Below are positions 21,105 through 29,793 of a DNA stretch of 64,000 nucleotides, piece after piece. Position numbers and translations under genes: made by a program. The number at the start of each line of letters is the position of its first letter. Within the stretch, counting starts at the first letter, position 1. The notes under the pieces are model-generated. The model ran no database searches. It was not told the DNA's origin and saw only the letters and a program-made list of their open reading frames with translations. This DNA comes from Sediminihabitans luteus (GTDB lineage Bacteria; Actinomycetota; Actinomycetes; Actinomycetales; Cellulomonadaceae): contig NZ_PGFE01000001.1 of the NCBI RefSeq assembly GCF_002797595.1, forward strand, positions 434,001-498,000. The letters are read 5' to 3'.

Positions 21105-21401
21105 TCAGCTCACGACGACGGCGAGCACGTCGCGCGCCGAGAGGACCAGGTACTCCTGGCCGTCGTACTTGACCTCGGTGCCGCCGTACTTGCTGTAGAT
21201 GACCTTGTCGCCCACGGCGACGTCCACGGGGACGCGGTTGCCGTTGTCGTCGACACGGCCCGGGCCCACGGCCAGGACCTCGCCCTCCTGGGGCTTCTCC
21301 TTGGCGGTGTCCGGGATGACGAGACCAGATGCGGTCGTGGTCTCGGCCTCGAGGGCCTTCACGACGATCCGGTCCTCGAGCGGCTTGATGGAGACCGACA
21401 C
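21105..21401 (-). CDS. groES: co-chaperonin GroES
   Basis: This 98-residue protein is the lid of the GroEL folding chamber: [16 protein letters not shown] at the N-terminus, the mobile loop [20 protein letters not shown] and the conserved [19 protein letters not shown]. The GTG start has AAAGGGGAG upstream. No groEL follows; a terminator lies directly downstream, so the gene stands alone and groEL must be elsewhere. Upstream are a promoter and a CIRCE operator, meaning repression by HrcA and induction by heat. Confidence 0.97.
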   Translation of the reverse strand: MSVSIKPLEDRIVVKALEAETTTASGLVIPDTAKEKPQEGEVLAVGPGRVDDNGNRVPVDVAVGDKVIYSKYGGTEVKYDGQEYLVLSARDVLAVVVS

Positions 21402-21508
21402 GTCGGGACTCCCCTTTCGCTGTGAGAACTACGCACGGATGGGTGGCGCACTCCTTGCGTCCGGCCGTCGTCGCGGGTGCCGACCGGTCACGGTGTGTGC
21501 TCGGGACA

Positions 21509-21537
21509 AATCTAGGTCCGCGTTAGCACTCGGTCAA
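21509..21537 (-). promoter_or_regulatory. groES promoter
   Basis: On the minus strand TTGACC (complement of 21532-21537) and TAGATT (complement of 21509-21514) are 17 bases apart, a strong sigma-70-type promoter. One half of the CIRCE element lies in its spacer. Confidence 0.75.
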
Positions 21538-21549
21538 CACGAGTGCCAG
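21523..21549. promoter_or_regulatory. CIRCE operator (HrcA site)
   Basis: TTAGCACTC, nine bases, then GAGTGCCAG: the first half matches the CIRCE consensus fully and the second half matches GAGTGCTAA in 7 of 9 positions. It overlaps the -35 box and spacer of the groES promoter and lies 54 bases upstream of the divergent methyltransferase gene. Confidence 0.88.
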
Positions 21550-21603
21550 CCGTTCGCCCCGGGCGCAGGCCGCGCGCGCACCCGGCGTGCAAGGATTCGA
21601 GGC

Positions 21604-22842
21604 ATGGACGCCGCGGCACTCACCAAGCTCCTGACCCCGGCAGGCTGGGAGCTCCTCAACGCGCTGCCCCCGTACGACCCCGCGCAGGCCATGTCCCTCG
21701 CGGCCGGGCTGCGCGCGCAGGGCGTCGACCCCGAGCTGGCCGCCGCGGCCATGACGCAGTCGCGGCTGCGGGCCGCCGCGCGCGGCAAGCTCGGCGAGTT
21801 CGCCGACCGCATGCTCTTCACCCAGGACGGGCTCGAGCAGGCGACGCGCCTCGTGGTCGCGGCCCGGCACGCGCAGCGGTACGTCGACGCGGGCGTCACG
21901 CGCGTCGCCGACCTCACGTGCGGGATCGGCGCCGACGCGACCGGGTTCGCGGGCCTCGGCCTCGCGGTCCTGGCGACCGACGTCGACGAGGCGACCGCCG
22001 CGATCGCGACCGTGAACCTCATGCCGTTCCCCGAGGCCGTCGTGCGGCACGCCGACGGGCTCGCGCTCGACCTCGCGGCCGAGGGGGTCGACGGCGTGTA
22101 CGCCGACCCGGCCCGCCGCCAGGGCGGGCGTCGCGTGTTCGACCCGCGCGCCTACGCTCCCCCGCTCGACGACGTGTGGGCGCTGCGCGACGTCGTCCCG
22201 GCTGTCGGGATCAAGGTCGGGCCCGGGATCCCGCACGCCGGGCTCCCGGCCGACGCCGAGACCCAGTGGGTCTCGGTCGACGGCGACGTGGTCGAGGCCG
22301 GGATCTGGTTCGGCCCGCTCGCCCCCGACGGCCCGGGCCGCTCGGCCCTCGTGCTGCGGACGACCACGGCCGCGGACGGCGCCCCGCGCACCTCGGCCCG
22401 GACGCTGCGCCAGGCGGCGGGCGACCCCGAGCCCGAGCCCGAGGTCGGCCCGCTCGGGCGGTACCTGTACGAGCCCGACGGCGCGGTCATCCGCGCGGGG
22501 CTCGTCGCGCACGCCGCGGCCGAGCTCGGCGGGCGGCTCGTGGACCCGACCATCGCGTACGTCACGACGGACTCGCCGGCGCCCGAGGGTGCGGGCGGCC
22601 TCGCGGCAGGCCTCGCCACGGGCTACCGCGTGCTCGACGTCATGCCGTTCGGGCTCAAGCGGCTGCGCACCGCGCTGCGCGAGCGCGGGGTGGGGCGGCT
22701 GACGATCAAGAAGCGCGGCACCGCCGTCGTCCCCGAGCAGCTGCGCAAGCAGCTGGACCTGCGGGGAACCGCCGAGGCGACGATCATTCTCACCAGGATC
22801 GCCGGCGCGCAGCACGTCGTCGTCGTCGACCCGGTGCGCTGA
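21604..22842 (+). CDS. class I SAM-dependent methyltransferase with THUMP-like C-terminal domain
   Basis: This 412-residue protein has an N-terminal helical region, a Rossmann methyltransferase core (about residues 95-210; motif I VADLTCGIGADATGFA, motif II VLATDVDE, motif IV YADPARR) and a C-terminal domain containing KRLRTALRERGVGRLTIKKRG, as in the actinobacterial THUMP-like methyltransferase family. The family is thought to act on nucleic acid, probably RNA, but its substrate is not established. The start ATG 21604 has AAGGA eight bases upstream. It is divergent from groES across the CIRCE element. Confidence 0.85.
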   Translation: MDAAALTKLLTPAGWELLNALPPYDPAQAMSLAAGLRAQGVDPELAAAAMTQSRLRAAARGKLGEFADRMLFTQDGLEQATRLVVAARHAQRYVDAGVTRVADLTCGIGADATGFAGLGLAVLATDVDEATAAIATVNLMPFPEAVVRHADGLALDLAAEGVDGVYADPARRQGGRRVFDPRAYAPPLDDVWALRDVVPAVGIKVGPGIPHAGLPADAETQWVSVDGDVVEAGIWFGPLAPDGPGRSALVLRTTTAADGAPRTSARTLRQAAGDPEPEPEVGPLGRYLYEPDGAVIRAGLVAHAAAELGGRLVDPTIAYVTTDSPAPEGAGGLAAGLATGYRVLDVMPFGLKRLRTALRERGVGRLTIKKRGTAVVPEQLRKQLDLRGTAEATIILTRIAGAQHVVVVDPVR

Positions 22843-22899
22843 GGGCCCACCACCACCGGACCGACCACGGCCCCCGGGCCACGACAGGAAGGGGCGACC

Positions 22900-24057
22900 A
22901 TGGCGCACGCCGCACGCCCGTTCACGCTCCCGTTCGCGCAGTCGGGACGCTCCTCGATCGGGATCGAGTGGGAGCTCGCGCTCGTCGACGCCGACTCGGG
23001 CGACCTGCGCCAGGTCGCCACGACCGTGCTCGACGGCGTCCGGGGACCCGACGGCGCGGCGCACCCGAACGTCACGCAGGAGCTGCTGCTCAACACGGTC
23101 GAGGTCGTGAGCAACCCGCGCGCGACCGTGCGCGAGGCCGCGGACGACCTCGAACGCTCGATCGAGGACATCCGCGCCGTGACGGACCCGCTGCGCGTCG
23201 AGCTCATGTGCGCGGGCACGCACCCGTTCGCCCGCTGGGACCACCAGAAGGTCACCGACAAGAAGCGCTACAACGAGCTCATCGACCGCACCCAGTGGTG
23301 GGGGCGGCAGATGCTCATCTACGGCGTGCACGTGCACGTCGGCATCGAGAACCGCGACAAGGTGCTGCCGATCCAGCGCGCGATGCACACCGTGTTCGCG
23401 CACCTGCAGTCGCTCTCGGCGTCGTCGCCGTTCTGGGGCGGCAAGGACACGGGCTACGCGTCGAACCGCGCCCTGATGTTCCAGCAGCTGCCGACCGCGG
23501 GCCTCGGGTTCCAGTTCGACGAGTGGGCCGAGCTCGAGCACTACGTGGGCGACATGATGCACACGGGCGTGATCGACGGGTTCGACGAGGTGCGCTGGGA
23601 CATCCGCCCCTCGCCGCGGTTCGGCACGCTCGAGATGCGCATCTGCGACGGCATCACCAACGTGACCGAGCTGCGCGCCATGGCCGCGCTCACGCACTGC
23701 CTCGTCGAGCACTTCTCGACGCTGCTCGACCGCGGCAAGGAGCTGCCGTCCCTGCCGGCGTGGTTCCTGCAGGAGAACAAGTGGCGCTCGGCGCGCTACG
23801 GCATGGACGCGATCATCATCCTCGACCGCGCGGGGGACGAGGGGCTGGTCACCGACGCCGTCGCGCGGCTGATCGACGAGCTCGCGCCGGTCGCCTCGCG
23901 GCTGGGCTGCGCGGACGAGCTCGAGGACCTGCGCATCACGCTGCGCCGTGGCGCGTCGTACCAGCGCCAGCGCGCGGTCGCCCGGCGCAACGCGGGCGAG
24001 CTCGACGCGGTCGTCGCGTCCCTCGTCAAGGAGATGCGCGCGGGCAAGCCGCTCTGA
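22900..24057 (+). CDS. YbdK-type carboxylate-amine ligase (glutamate-cysteine ligase 2 family)
   Basis: This 385-residue protein belongs to the GCS2 family, which includes weak gamma-glutamylcysteine synthetases (YbdK). Visible motifs are IGIEWELALVD, the metal/ATP-binding ELLLNTVEVVSNP, GTHPFARW, the YGVHVHVGIENRDKV strand and RICDGITNVTEL. The length is typical. ATG 22900 has GGAAGGGG six bases upstream. It follows the methyltransferase by 57 bases and may be in the same transcript. Actinobacteria of this type make mycothiol rather than glutathione, so its real substrate pair is uncertain. Confidence 0.9.
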   Translation: MAHAARPFTLPFAQSGRSSIGIEWELALVDADSGDLRQVATTVLDGVRGPDGAAHPNVTQELLLNTVEVVSNPRATVREAADDLERSIEDIRAVTDPLRVELMCAGTHPFARWDHQKVTDKKRYNELIDRTQWWGRQMLIYGVHVHVGIENRDKVLPIQRAMHTVFAHLQSLSASSPFWGGKDTGYASNRALMFQQLPTAGLGFQFDEWAELEHYVGDMMHTGVIDGFDEVRWDIRPSPRFGTLEMRICDGITNVTELRAMAALTHCLVEHFSTLLDRGKELPSLPAWFLQENKWRSARYGMDAIIILDRAGDEGLVTDAVARLIDELAPVASRLGCADELEDLRITLRRGASYQRQRAVARRNAGELDAVVASLVKEMRAGKPL

Positions 24058-24095
24058 TTCTTCGCATCGCGCGAACACCCTGTACGGTGCGCTGC

Positions 24096-26366
24096 GTGAC
24101 GCAGACCACGTCGCGAGCGACGACGCTCGCCAGCCTCCTCGCCCTGCTCGTCCTCACCGTGCTCGCGGTCCTCGCCGTCCGCCCGCCCGCGCCGCACGCT
24201 GCGGACGCCCCGGCCGACGAGTTCAGCGCCCAGCGCGCGTTCGAGCACGTCGAGGCCGTGGGCCAGGAGGTCCACCCGCACGGCAGCGCGGCCGCCGACG
24301 ACGTGCGCGACCACCTCGTGCGCGAGCTCGAGCACCTCGGGCTCGACCCCGAGGTCACGCGCTCGGTCGGCGAGGAGGGCAGCCTCGGCGACCAGGCCCG
24401 CGTCGCGAGCGTCCAGAACGTCGTCGCGACCATCCCCGGCACCGACCCGACCCTGCCGGTGTTCCTCGTCGCGCACTACGACTCGGCCGAGGTCTCGCAC
24501 GGCGCGAACGACGACGGCGCGGGCGTCGCGACCCTGCTCGAGACCGCCCGCGCGCTGCGCGAGGGCCCCGCGCTGCGCAACGACGTCGTGCTCGTGCTGA
24601 CCGACGCCGAGGAGGCCTGCCTGTGCGGCGCCGAGGCGTTCGCGACGTCCGACCCGCGCGCGGCCGACGGCGGCGTCGTGCTCAACGTCGAGGCCCGCGG
24701 GTCGTCCGGCCCGGCCATCATGTTCGAGACCTCACGCGGCAACGCCGACCTCGTCGACGAGTACGCGAAGGTCCCCTACCCCGTCGGCAGCTCGATGGCC
24801 GTCGAGGTCTACCGGATCCTGCCCAACGACACCGACTTCTCGCCGTTCCGCGACGACGACCGCTTCACCGGCCTCAACTCCGCGTACATCGACGGCTCCG
24901 CGACCTACCACGCGCCGCAGGACACGCCCGACCGCATGGACCTCGCGAGCCTCCAGCAGCACGGGTCGAACATGCTCGCGCTCGTGCGCTCGATCGGCGA
25001 CGCCGACGTCGCGGCGCTCGCCCGCCCCGCGTCGTCCGACTCCACCTACTTCCCCCTGCCCGGCGGCGTGCTCGCCCGCTACCCCGGCGCCCTCGTGTGG
25101 CCGCTCGCCGCGCTCGCCGTCGTCGCGGCGCTGGGCCTCGCGGTCGTCACGGTCCGCCGGGGTCGGACGACGCCCGCCCGGGTCGCGCTCGGCACCGCGG
25201 CGGCGCTCGTACCCGTCGCGCTCGCCGCGGTCGGTGCGCAGCTCTTCTGGCTGCTGCTCGTCGCGGTCCGGCCCGGGTACGGCGAGATGCTCGACCCGTG
25301 GCGCCCGTGGTGGTTCCGCGTCGCGGTGCTCGCGATCGTCGCGACCGTGCTGACCGGATGGTTCGTCGCGTTCCGCCGCTGGCTCGGCGCGCCCGCGCTC
25401 GCGATCGGGTCGCTCGTGCTGCTCGCGCTCGTCGGCGTCGGGCTCGCGGCCGCGGTGCCGGGCGGCGCGTACCTCGCGACCCTCCCCGCGCTGGCGTGCG
25501 CGATCGGCGGCCTCGTCGCCGTACGACTGCGCGACGGCTGGGCCGCACGCGCCGCGACCACCGCGGGAGCCGCCGTCGGCGTACTCGTGCTCGTGCCCGT
25601 GACCCTGCTGTTCTTCCCCGCGCTCGGGCTCGCGACGGGCGCCGCGCCCGCGGTGTGCGCCGTGCTGCTCGGGCTCGCGCTCGTGCCGCTGCTCGGCACC
25701 CTCCTGCCGCGCGACCGGCGGTGGTCCATGAGCCTCGTCGGAGGGTTCGCGGCGCTCGCGGTCGCGTTCACCGCGACGGGCCTCGCGGTCGACGGGTTCG
25801 ACGCCGACCACCCCGAGCCGACGCAGCTCATGTACGCGCTCGACGCCGACACGGGCGAGGCGCAGTGGGTCTCGGGCGAGAGCAGCCCGAGCCCGTGGAC
25901 CGCGCAGTACGTGAGCACCGCGACCGACGTCTCCGCCGAGTACCCGATGGTGCACGGCGACGTCTGGACCGGCCCCGCCGAGGCCGCCGACCTGCCGGCG
26001 CCCACCGCCGAGCTCACGGCCGACATCACGTCGGGCGACACGCGCACCCTCACGTTCACTCTGCGCCCGGGCCGCGACGTCCGCTACGTCGACGTGGTCG
26101 GCGACGGCGTGCGCTCGGCGACCGTCGCCGGGCGCGACGTGCCCGTCGAGGACGGCCACCTCGACGCGCGCTACTACGCGCCCGACGCCGACGGCGTGCA
26201 GGTCGTGCTCGAGACCGCCGCGGGCGGGCCGCTCGACCTGCAGCTGTTCGACGGCGGCGAGGGGCTCGAGGACCTGCCCGGGTTCGTCGCGCGGCCCGAC
26301 GACGTCGGGGTCATGGGATCGCACACCTCGGAGCTCGTGCTCGTGCGCAGGAGCGTCACGCTCTGA
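24096..26366 (+). CDS. M28-family zinc aminopeptidase with multi-spanning membrane C-terminus
   Basis: This 756-residue protein starts at GTG 24096 (VTQTTSRATT), with an N-terminal membrane helix, then an extracytoplasmic M28 peptidase domain (about residues 45-310). The two-zinc site is visible: HYDS, DDGAG, DAEEACLCG and TYHAPQDT. From about residue 325 to 580 there are roughly eight hydrophobic helices, followed by a C-terminal beta-rich domain of about 170 residues. This layout resembles FXNA/ERMP1-like M28 proteins found in bacteria. A larger continuous frame extends upstream for 2.5 kb but is only the shadow of the two preceding genes. Confidence 0.88.
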   Translation: MTQTTSRATTLASLLALLVLTVLAVLAVRPPAPHAADAPADEFSAQRAFEHVEAVGQEVHPHGSAAADDVRDHLVRELEHLGLDPEVTRSVGEEGSLGDQARVASVQNVVATIPGTDPTLPVFLVAHYDSAEVSHGANDDGAGVATLLETARALREGPALRNDVVLVLTDAEEACLCGAEAFATSDPRAADGGVVLNVEARGSSGPAIMFETSRGNADLVDEYAKVPYPVGSSMAVEVYRILPNDTDFSPFRDDDRFTGLNSAYIDGSATYHAPQDTPDRMDLASLQQHGSNMLALVRSIGDADVAALARPASSDSTYFPLPGGVLARYPGALVWPLAALAVVAALGLAVVTVRRGRTTPARVALGTAAALVPVALAAVGAQLFWLLLVAVRPGYGEMLDPWRPWWFRVAVLAIVATVLTGWFVAFRRWLGAPALAIGSLVLLALVGVGLAAAVPGGAYLATLPALACAIGGLVAVRLRDGWAARAATTAGAAVGVLVLVPVTLLFFPALGLATGAAPAVCAVLLGLALVPLLGTLLPRDRRWSMSLVGGFAALAVAFTATGLAVDGFDADHPEPTQLMYALDADTGEAQWVSGESSPSPWTAQYVSTATDVSAEYPMVHGDVWTGPAEAADLPAPTAELTADITSGDTRTLTFTLRPGRDVRYVDVVGDGVRSATVAGRDVPVEDGHLDARYYAPDADGVQVVLETAAGGPLDLQLFDGGEGLEDLPGFVARPDDVGVMGSHTSELVLVRRSVTL

Positions 26367-26427
26367 GGCGTCGCGCGCTGTCATCACGCTCTGAGGCCTC
26401 ACGCCACGAGCGCCGTGGCCCGAGCCC

Positions 26428-27117
26428 TCAGGAGGCGCCCGGCGCGCGGGTGCCGCCCAGCCCGATCCAGCGCGTGAGCACCTCCTGCGCGACCTCCTCG
26501 TCCAGGGGCGGGGGGACGTCGGGCACGGCGCCCGCGCGCAGCCCCGCGGTGAACAGCGCGAGGTAGCGGCGCCACGCGTCGGGCGCGAGGTCCACGCTGT
26601 GCCGCGCGAGCTCGCTGACCATGCACCAGAGCATGCCGACGTCCTGCACCGTGACGTCGGGGCGCACCGTGCCCTCGACGCGCGCCCGGTCGACGAGGCT
26701 CTCGACGTAGGGCAGGAACAGGTGCTCGGGACCGTCGTCGAGAGGGTCCGTGCGCTGCGAGAGCAGCAGGTCGCGCAGGCCCACGTTGGACGAGAGCAGC
26801 ACGAGGCCCTCCTCGAGGAGCAGCACGAGACCCGACCACGCGTCGTCCGACCGCTGGGCCGCGTCCGCGACCGCGAGCATGCGCGCGACCTCCTCGTCGA
26901 GGGCCGCCGCGACGAGGGAGTCCTTGTCCGGGAACCGCCGGTAGACCGTCCCCACCCCGACGCCCGCGTGCCGGGCGATCTCGTTGAGCCCGGCCTCGAG
27001 CCCGTGGCGGGCGAACACCTCGCGCGCGGCGTCGACGATGCGGCGTCGGTTGCGCTCGGCGTCGGCGCGCAGCGGCCGAGCGTCGACGGGGGTTCCGCGT
27101 ACGGTGGGAGACGTCAC
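26428..27117 (-). CDS. TetR-family repressor
   Basis: This 229-residue regulator has a TetR DNA-binding domain at residues 20-68 (NRRRIVDAAREVFARHGLEA, then GVGVGTVYRRFPDKDSLVAA) and a variable ligand-binding domain with a TetR_C-type ending. GTG 27117 lies six bases after TAGGAT, the leaderless pattern. It is divergent from the MMPL exporter gene, and an inverted repeat sits between the two, so it probably represses that exporter and itself. Confidence 0.9.
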   Translation of the reverse strand: MTSPTVRGTPVDARPLRADAERNRRRIVDAAREVFARHGLEAGLNEIARHAGVGVGTVYRRFPDKDSLVAAALDEEVARMLAVADAAQRSDDAWSGLVLLLEEGLVLLSSNVGLRDLLLSQRTDPLDDGPEHLFLPYVESLVDRARVEGTVRPDVTVQDVGMLWCMVSELARHSVDLAPDAWRRYLALFTAGLRAGAVPDVPPPLDEEVAQEVLTRWIGLGGTRAPGAS

Positions 27118-27140
27118 ACGGACATCCTACCGAGATAACT

Positions 27141-27155
27141 GGATAGCCCGTATCC
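27141..27155. promoter_or_regulatory. candidate TetR operator
   Basis: GGATA, five bases, TATCC lies between the divergent tetR and MMPL genes. It overlaps the -35 region of the tetR promoter (whose -10 is TAGGAT at 27124-27129) and lies just upstream of a TACAGT -10 candidate (27164-27169) for the exporter. Confidence 0.45.
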
Positions 27156-27236
27156 GCTCGCCGTACAGTGGCACGCAGCACCCCCGCGCCCGACGACACG
27201 GGCACGCGGACCGGCCCCATCGAGGAGACACCTTCC

Positions 27237-29693
27237 ATGGCAGAACTGCTGTACCGGCTCGGCCGGGGCTCGGCCCGACGGGCCTGGCTCGTCGTCGTCG
27301 TCTGGATCCTGGCGCTCGCCGCCGCCGGCGGCGCCTACGCCGCGTTCGGCGGCACGCTCTCGAGCGCCGTCACGATCCCCGGGACCCCGACCACCGACGT
27401 GACCGACATGCTCGAGGAGGAGATCCCCTCGACCTCGGGCGGCACCGCGAACATCGTGTTCACGTCGGCCGACGACGCGCCCCTCACGGACGACCAGCAG
27501 GCCGCGATCTCGACGCTGCTCGGGGACCTGACCGACGTCGACGGCGTCAGCGCCGCGATCGACCCGTTCTCGACCGAGGTCGACCGCGAGAAGCAGTCGC
27601 AGGACCTCGCCGACGGCCAGGCGCAGCTCGACGCCGGACGCGACCAGCTCACGCAGCAGCAGGCCCAGCTCGACGCCGCGGGCGTCGACATGCCCGAGCA
27701 GCAGGCCCAGCTCGACGCCGCCGCCGACGAGCTCGACGCGCAGCAGGCGCAGATCGACCAGGGCACGGCCCTGCTCGACATGGCCTCGGACATCCGCACC
27801 GTCTCGGAGGACGGCACGACCGTCGTCGGCATCCTTCAGTTCGACAAGCCCATCTTCGAGGTCAGCGAGGACGTCAAGGGCGAGGTCCGTGACGAGGTCG
27901 ACGCCGCGCAGATCGACGGCGTGGAGTCGTACGTCTCGGCCGACCTCGCCGAGATGCTCCCCTCGCTCGGCATCGCCGAGGTGCTCGGCGTCGTGATCGC
28001 CGCGATCGTGCTCTTCGTCATGCTCGGCACGATCGTCGCCGCGGGCCTGCCGCTCATCAACGCGCTCGTGGGCGTCGGCGTCGCCGCGCTCGCCGCGCTC
28101 GCGCTCTCGGGCAGCGTCGAGATGATGACCGCGACCCCGATGCTCGGCGTCATGATCGGGCTCGCCGTGGGCATCGACTACTCGCTGTTCATCCTGCACC
28201 GGCACCGGCGCCAGCTCCGCGAGGGGTACACGGTCGAGGAGTCCATCGGGCTCGCGACCGGGACGTCCGGCACCGCCGTGGTGTTCGCCGGCATGACCGT
28301 GTTCATCGCCCTGCTCGCGCTCAACGTCACCGGCATCCCGTTCCTCGGCGTCATGGGCTCGGTCGCGGCCGGCGGCGTGCTCGTCGCGGTGCTCGTCGCG
28401 ATCACCCTGCTGCCCGCGATGCTCGGCCTCGTCCAGGAGCGCGTGCTCAAGCGCTCCGAGCGCGCGGCCCGCGCCGAGCTCGCCGCGGCGCCCGGCCCCG
28501 CCGCCGCCGCCGAGACCGCCGCCGACCCCGCGGCGGACCGCCCCATGTCGACGCCGCGCGTCGTGCTGCGCCTCGTGCTCGGCGTCGCCGCGCTGCTCGT
28601 CATCGCGATCCCCTCGCTCGACATGCGGCTCGGCCTGCCCGACGGCTCGTCCGAGGCGGTCGACTCGCCGCAGTACCAGGCGTACGCGATCACCGCCGAC
28701 AAGTTCGGCGCGGGCGTCAACGGCCCGCTGCTCGCGGTCGCCGAGCTCGACGAGGCCGTGCCGGCCGACCAGACCACCGCCGAGCAGGTCGAGCTCGGGC
28801 AGGCCCTCATGGGCCTCGACGACGTGGTCGCGGTCGCCCCAGTGGGCGTCTCCGACGACGGCACGGTGTTCGCGTTCCAGGTCGTGCCCGTCGACGGGCC
28901 GTCGAGCGTCTCGACCGAGGAGCTCGTGCACACCCTGCGCGACACGACCGTCCCCGGCACCGACGCGACGTTCGAGGTCGCGGGCGCCGCGAGCGGCAAC
29001 ATCGACATCTCCGAGATCCTCTCGGACTCGCTGCCGCTGTACCTGACGGTCGTGATCGGCCTGTCCCTGCTGATCCTGATCCTGGTGTTCCGCTCGATCC
29101 TGCTGCCCGTGGTCGCGACGCTCGGGTTCATCCTGTCGCTGTTCGCCGCGTTCGGCGGGGTCACCGCGATCTACCAGTGGGGCTGGCTCGGCAGCGTGTT
29201 CGGCGTGCACGACCCGGGCCCGGTGCTGAACTTCCTGCCGACGATCCTCATCGGCGTGCTGTTCGGCCTCGCGATGGACTACCAGCTGTTCATCGCCTCG
29301 GGCATGCGCGAGGCGTACGTCCACGGCGCGCCCGCCCGCGTCGCCGTGGTGCACGGCGTGCGCGCCGGCCGCGCTGTCGTCACGGCCGCCGCGATCATCA
29401 TGATCTCGGTGTTCGGCGGGTTCGTGTTCTCCGACCTGTCGATGATCCGGCCCATCGGGTTCGCGCTCGCGTTCGGCGTGCTCGTCGACGCGTTCCTCGT
29501 GCGCATGACGATCATGCCCGCCGTCATGCACCTCGCCGGCGACAAGGCGTGGTGGATCCCGCGCTGGCTCGACCGGATCATGCCCGACGTCGACGTCGAG
29601 GGGGCCGCGCTCGAGCGGCACCACCCGCACGCCGAGGCCGACGCCCCGGCCGGGACGCCCGAGGAGTCGCGCGAGGCGACGCCGCGCGCCTGA
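27237..29693 (+). CDS. MMPL-family (RND-type) membrane exporter
   Basis: The 818 residues form the twelve-helix MMPL layout: one helix near the N-terminus (ARRAWLVVVVWILALAAAGG), a large extracytoplasmic loop, five helices (about 245-395, with MIGLAVGIDYSLFILHR), then the same pattern again (about 450-790, with LFGLAMDYQLFIASGM). The conserved GxxxDY motif is present in both halves. The first loop carries a Gln/Ala/Leu/Asp-rich repeat (about 120-180) predicted to be coiled coil. I chose ATG 27237 with GAGGAGA upstream over an earlier GTG at 27168, which would sit at the expected transcript start. Substrates of such actinobacterial exporters are lipids or drugs. Confidence 0.92.
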   Translation: MAELLYRLGRGSARRAWLVVVVWILALAAAGGAYAAFGGTLSSAVTIPGTPTTDVTDMLEEEIPSTSGGTANIVFTSADDAPLTDDQQAAISTLLGDLTDVDGVSAAIDPFSTEVDREKQSQDLADGQAQLDAGRDQLTQQQAQLDAAGVDMPEQQAQLDAAADELDAQQAQIDQGTALLDMASDIRTVSEDGTTVVGILQFDKPIFEVSEDVKGEVRDEVDAAQIDGVESYVSADLAEMLPSLGIAEVLGVVIAAIVLFVMLGTIVAAGLPLINALVGVGVAALAALALSGSVEMMTATPMLGVMIGLAVGIDYSLFILHRHRRQLREGYTVEESIGLATGTSGTAVVFAGMTVFIALLALNVTGIPFLGVMGSVAAGGVLVAVLVAITLLPAMLGLVQERVLKRSERAARAELAAAPGPAAAAETAADPAADRPMSTPRVVLRLVLGVAALLVIAIPSLDMRLGLPDGSSEAVDSPQYQAYAITADKFGAGVNGPLLAVAELDEAVPADQTTAEQVELGQALMGLDDVVAVAPVGVSDDGTVFAFQVVPVDGPSSVSTEELVHTLRDTTVPGTDATFEVAGAASGNIDISEILSDSLPLYLTVVIGLSLLILILVFRSILLPVVATLGFILSLFAAFGGVTAIYQWGWLGSVFGVHDPGPVLNFLPTILIGVLFGLAMDYQLFIASGMREAYVHGAPARVAVVHGVRAGRAVVTAAAIIMISVFGGFVFSDLSMIRPIGFALAFGVLVDAFLVRMTIMPAVMHLAGDKAWWIPRWLDRIMPDVDVEGAALERHHPHAEADAPAGTPEESREATPRA

Positions 29694-29705
29694 CCCGAGC
29701 CCGGC

Positions 29706-29751
29706 ACGACGACGGCGCGTGACCCCCGCGGGGGTCACGCGCCGTCGTCGT
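29706..29751. terminator. bidirectional terminator between MMPL gene and tsaD
   Basis: A perfect 22-base inverted repeat (29706-29727 and 29730-29751) with a 2-base centre, GC-rich near the tip, lies between the convergent exporter gene and tsaD. Confidence 0.85.
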
Positions 29752-29793
29752 CCGTCGGGCCGCCCGCGGAAACCTGCGCGGGCGGTCGGGAGG

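Noticed and set aside
21543-24095. Upstream part of a 1600-codon frame leading into the M28 peptidase
   Set aside because: Composition is Arg/Ala-rich and it overlaps two well-supported genes (methyltransferase, YbdK) in another frame; only the part from GTG 24096 has protein-like sequence.
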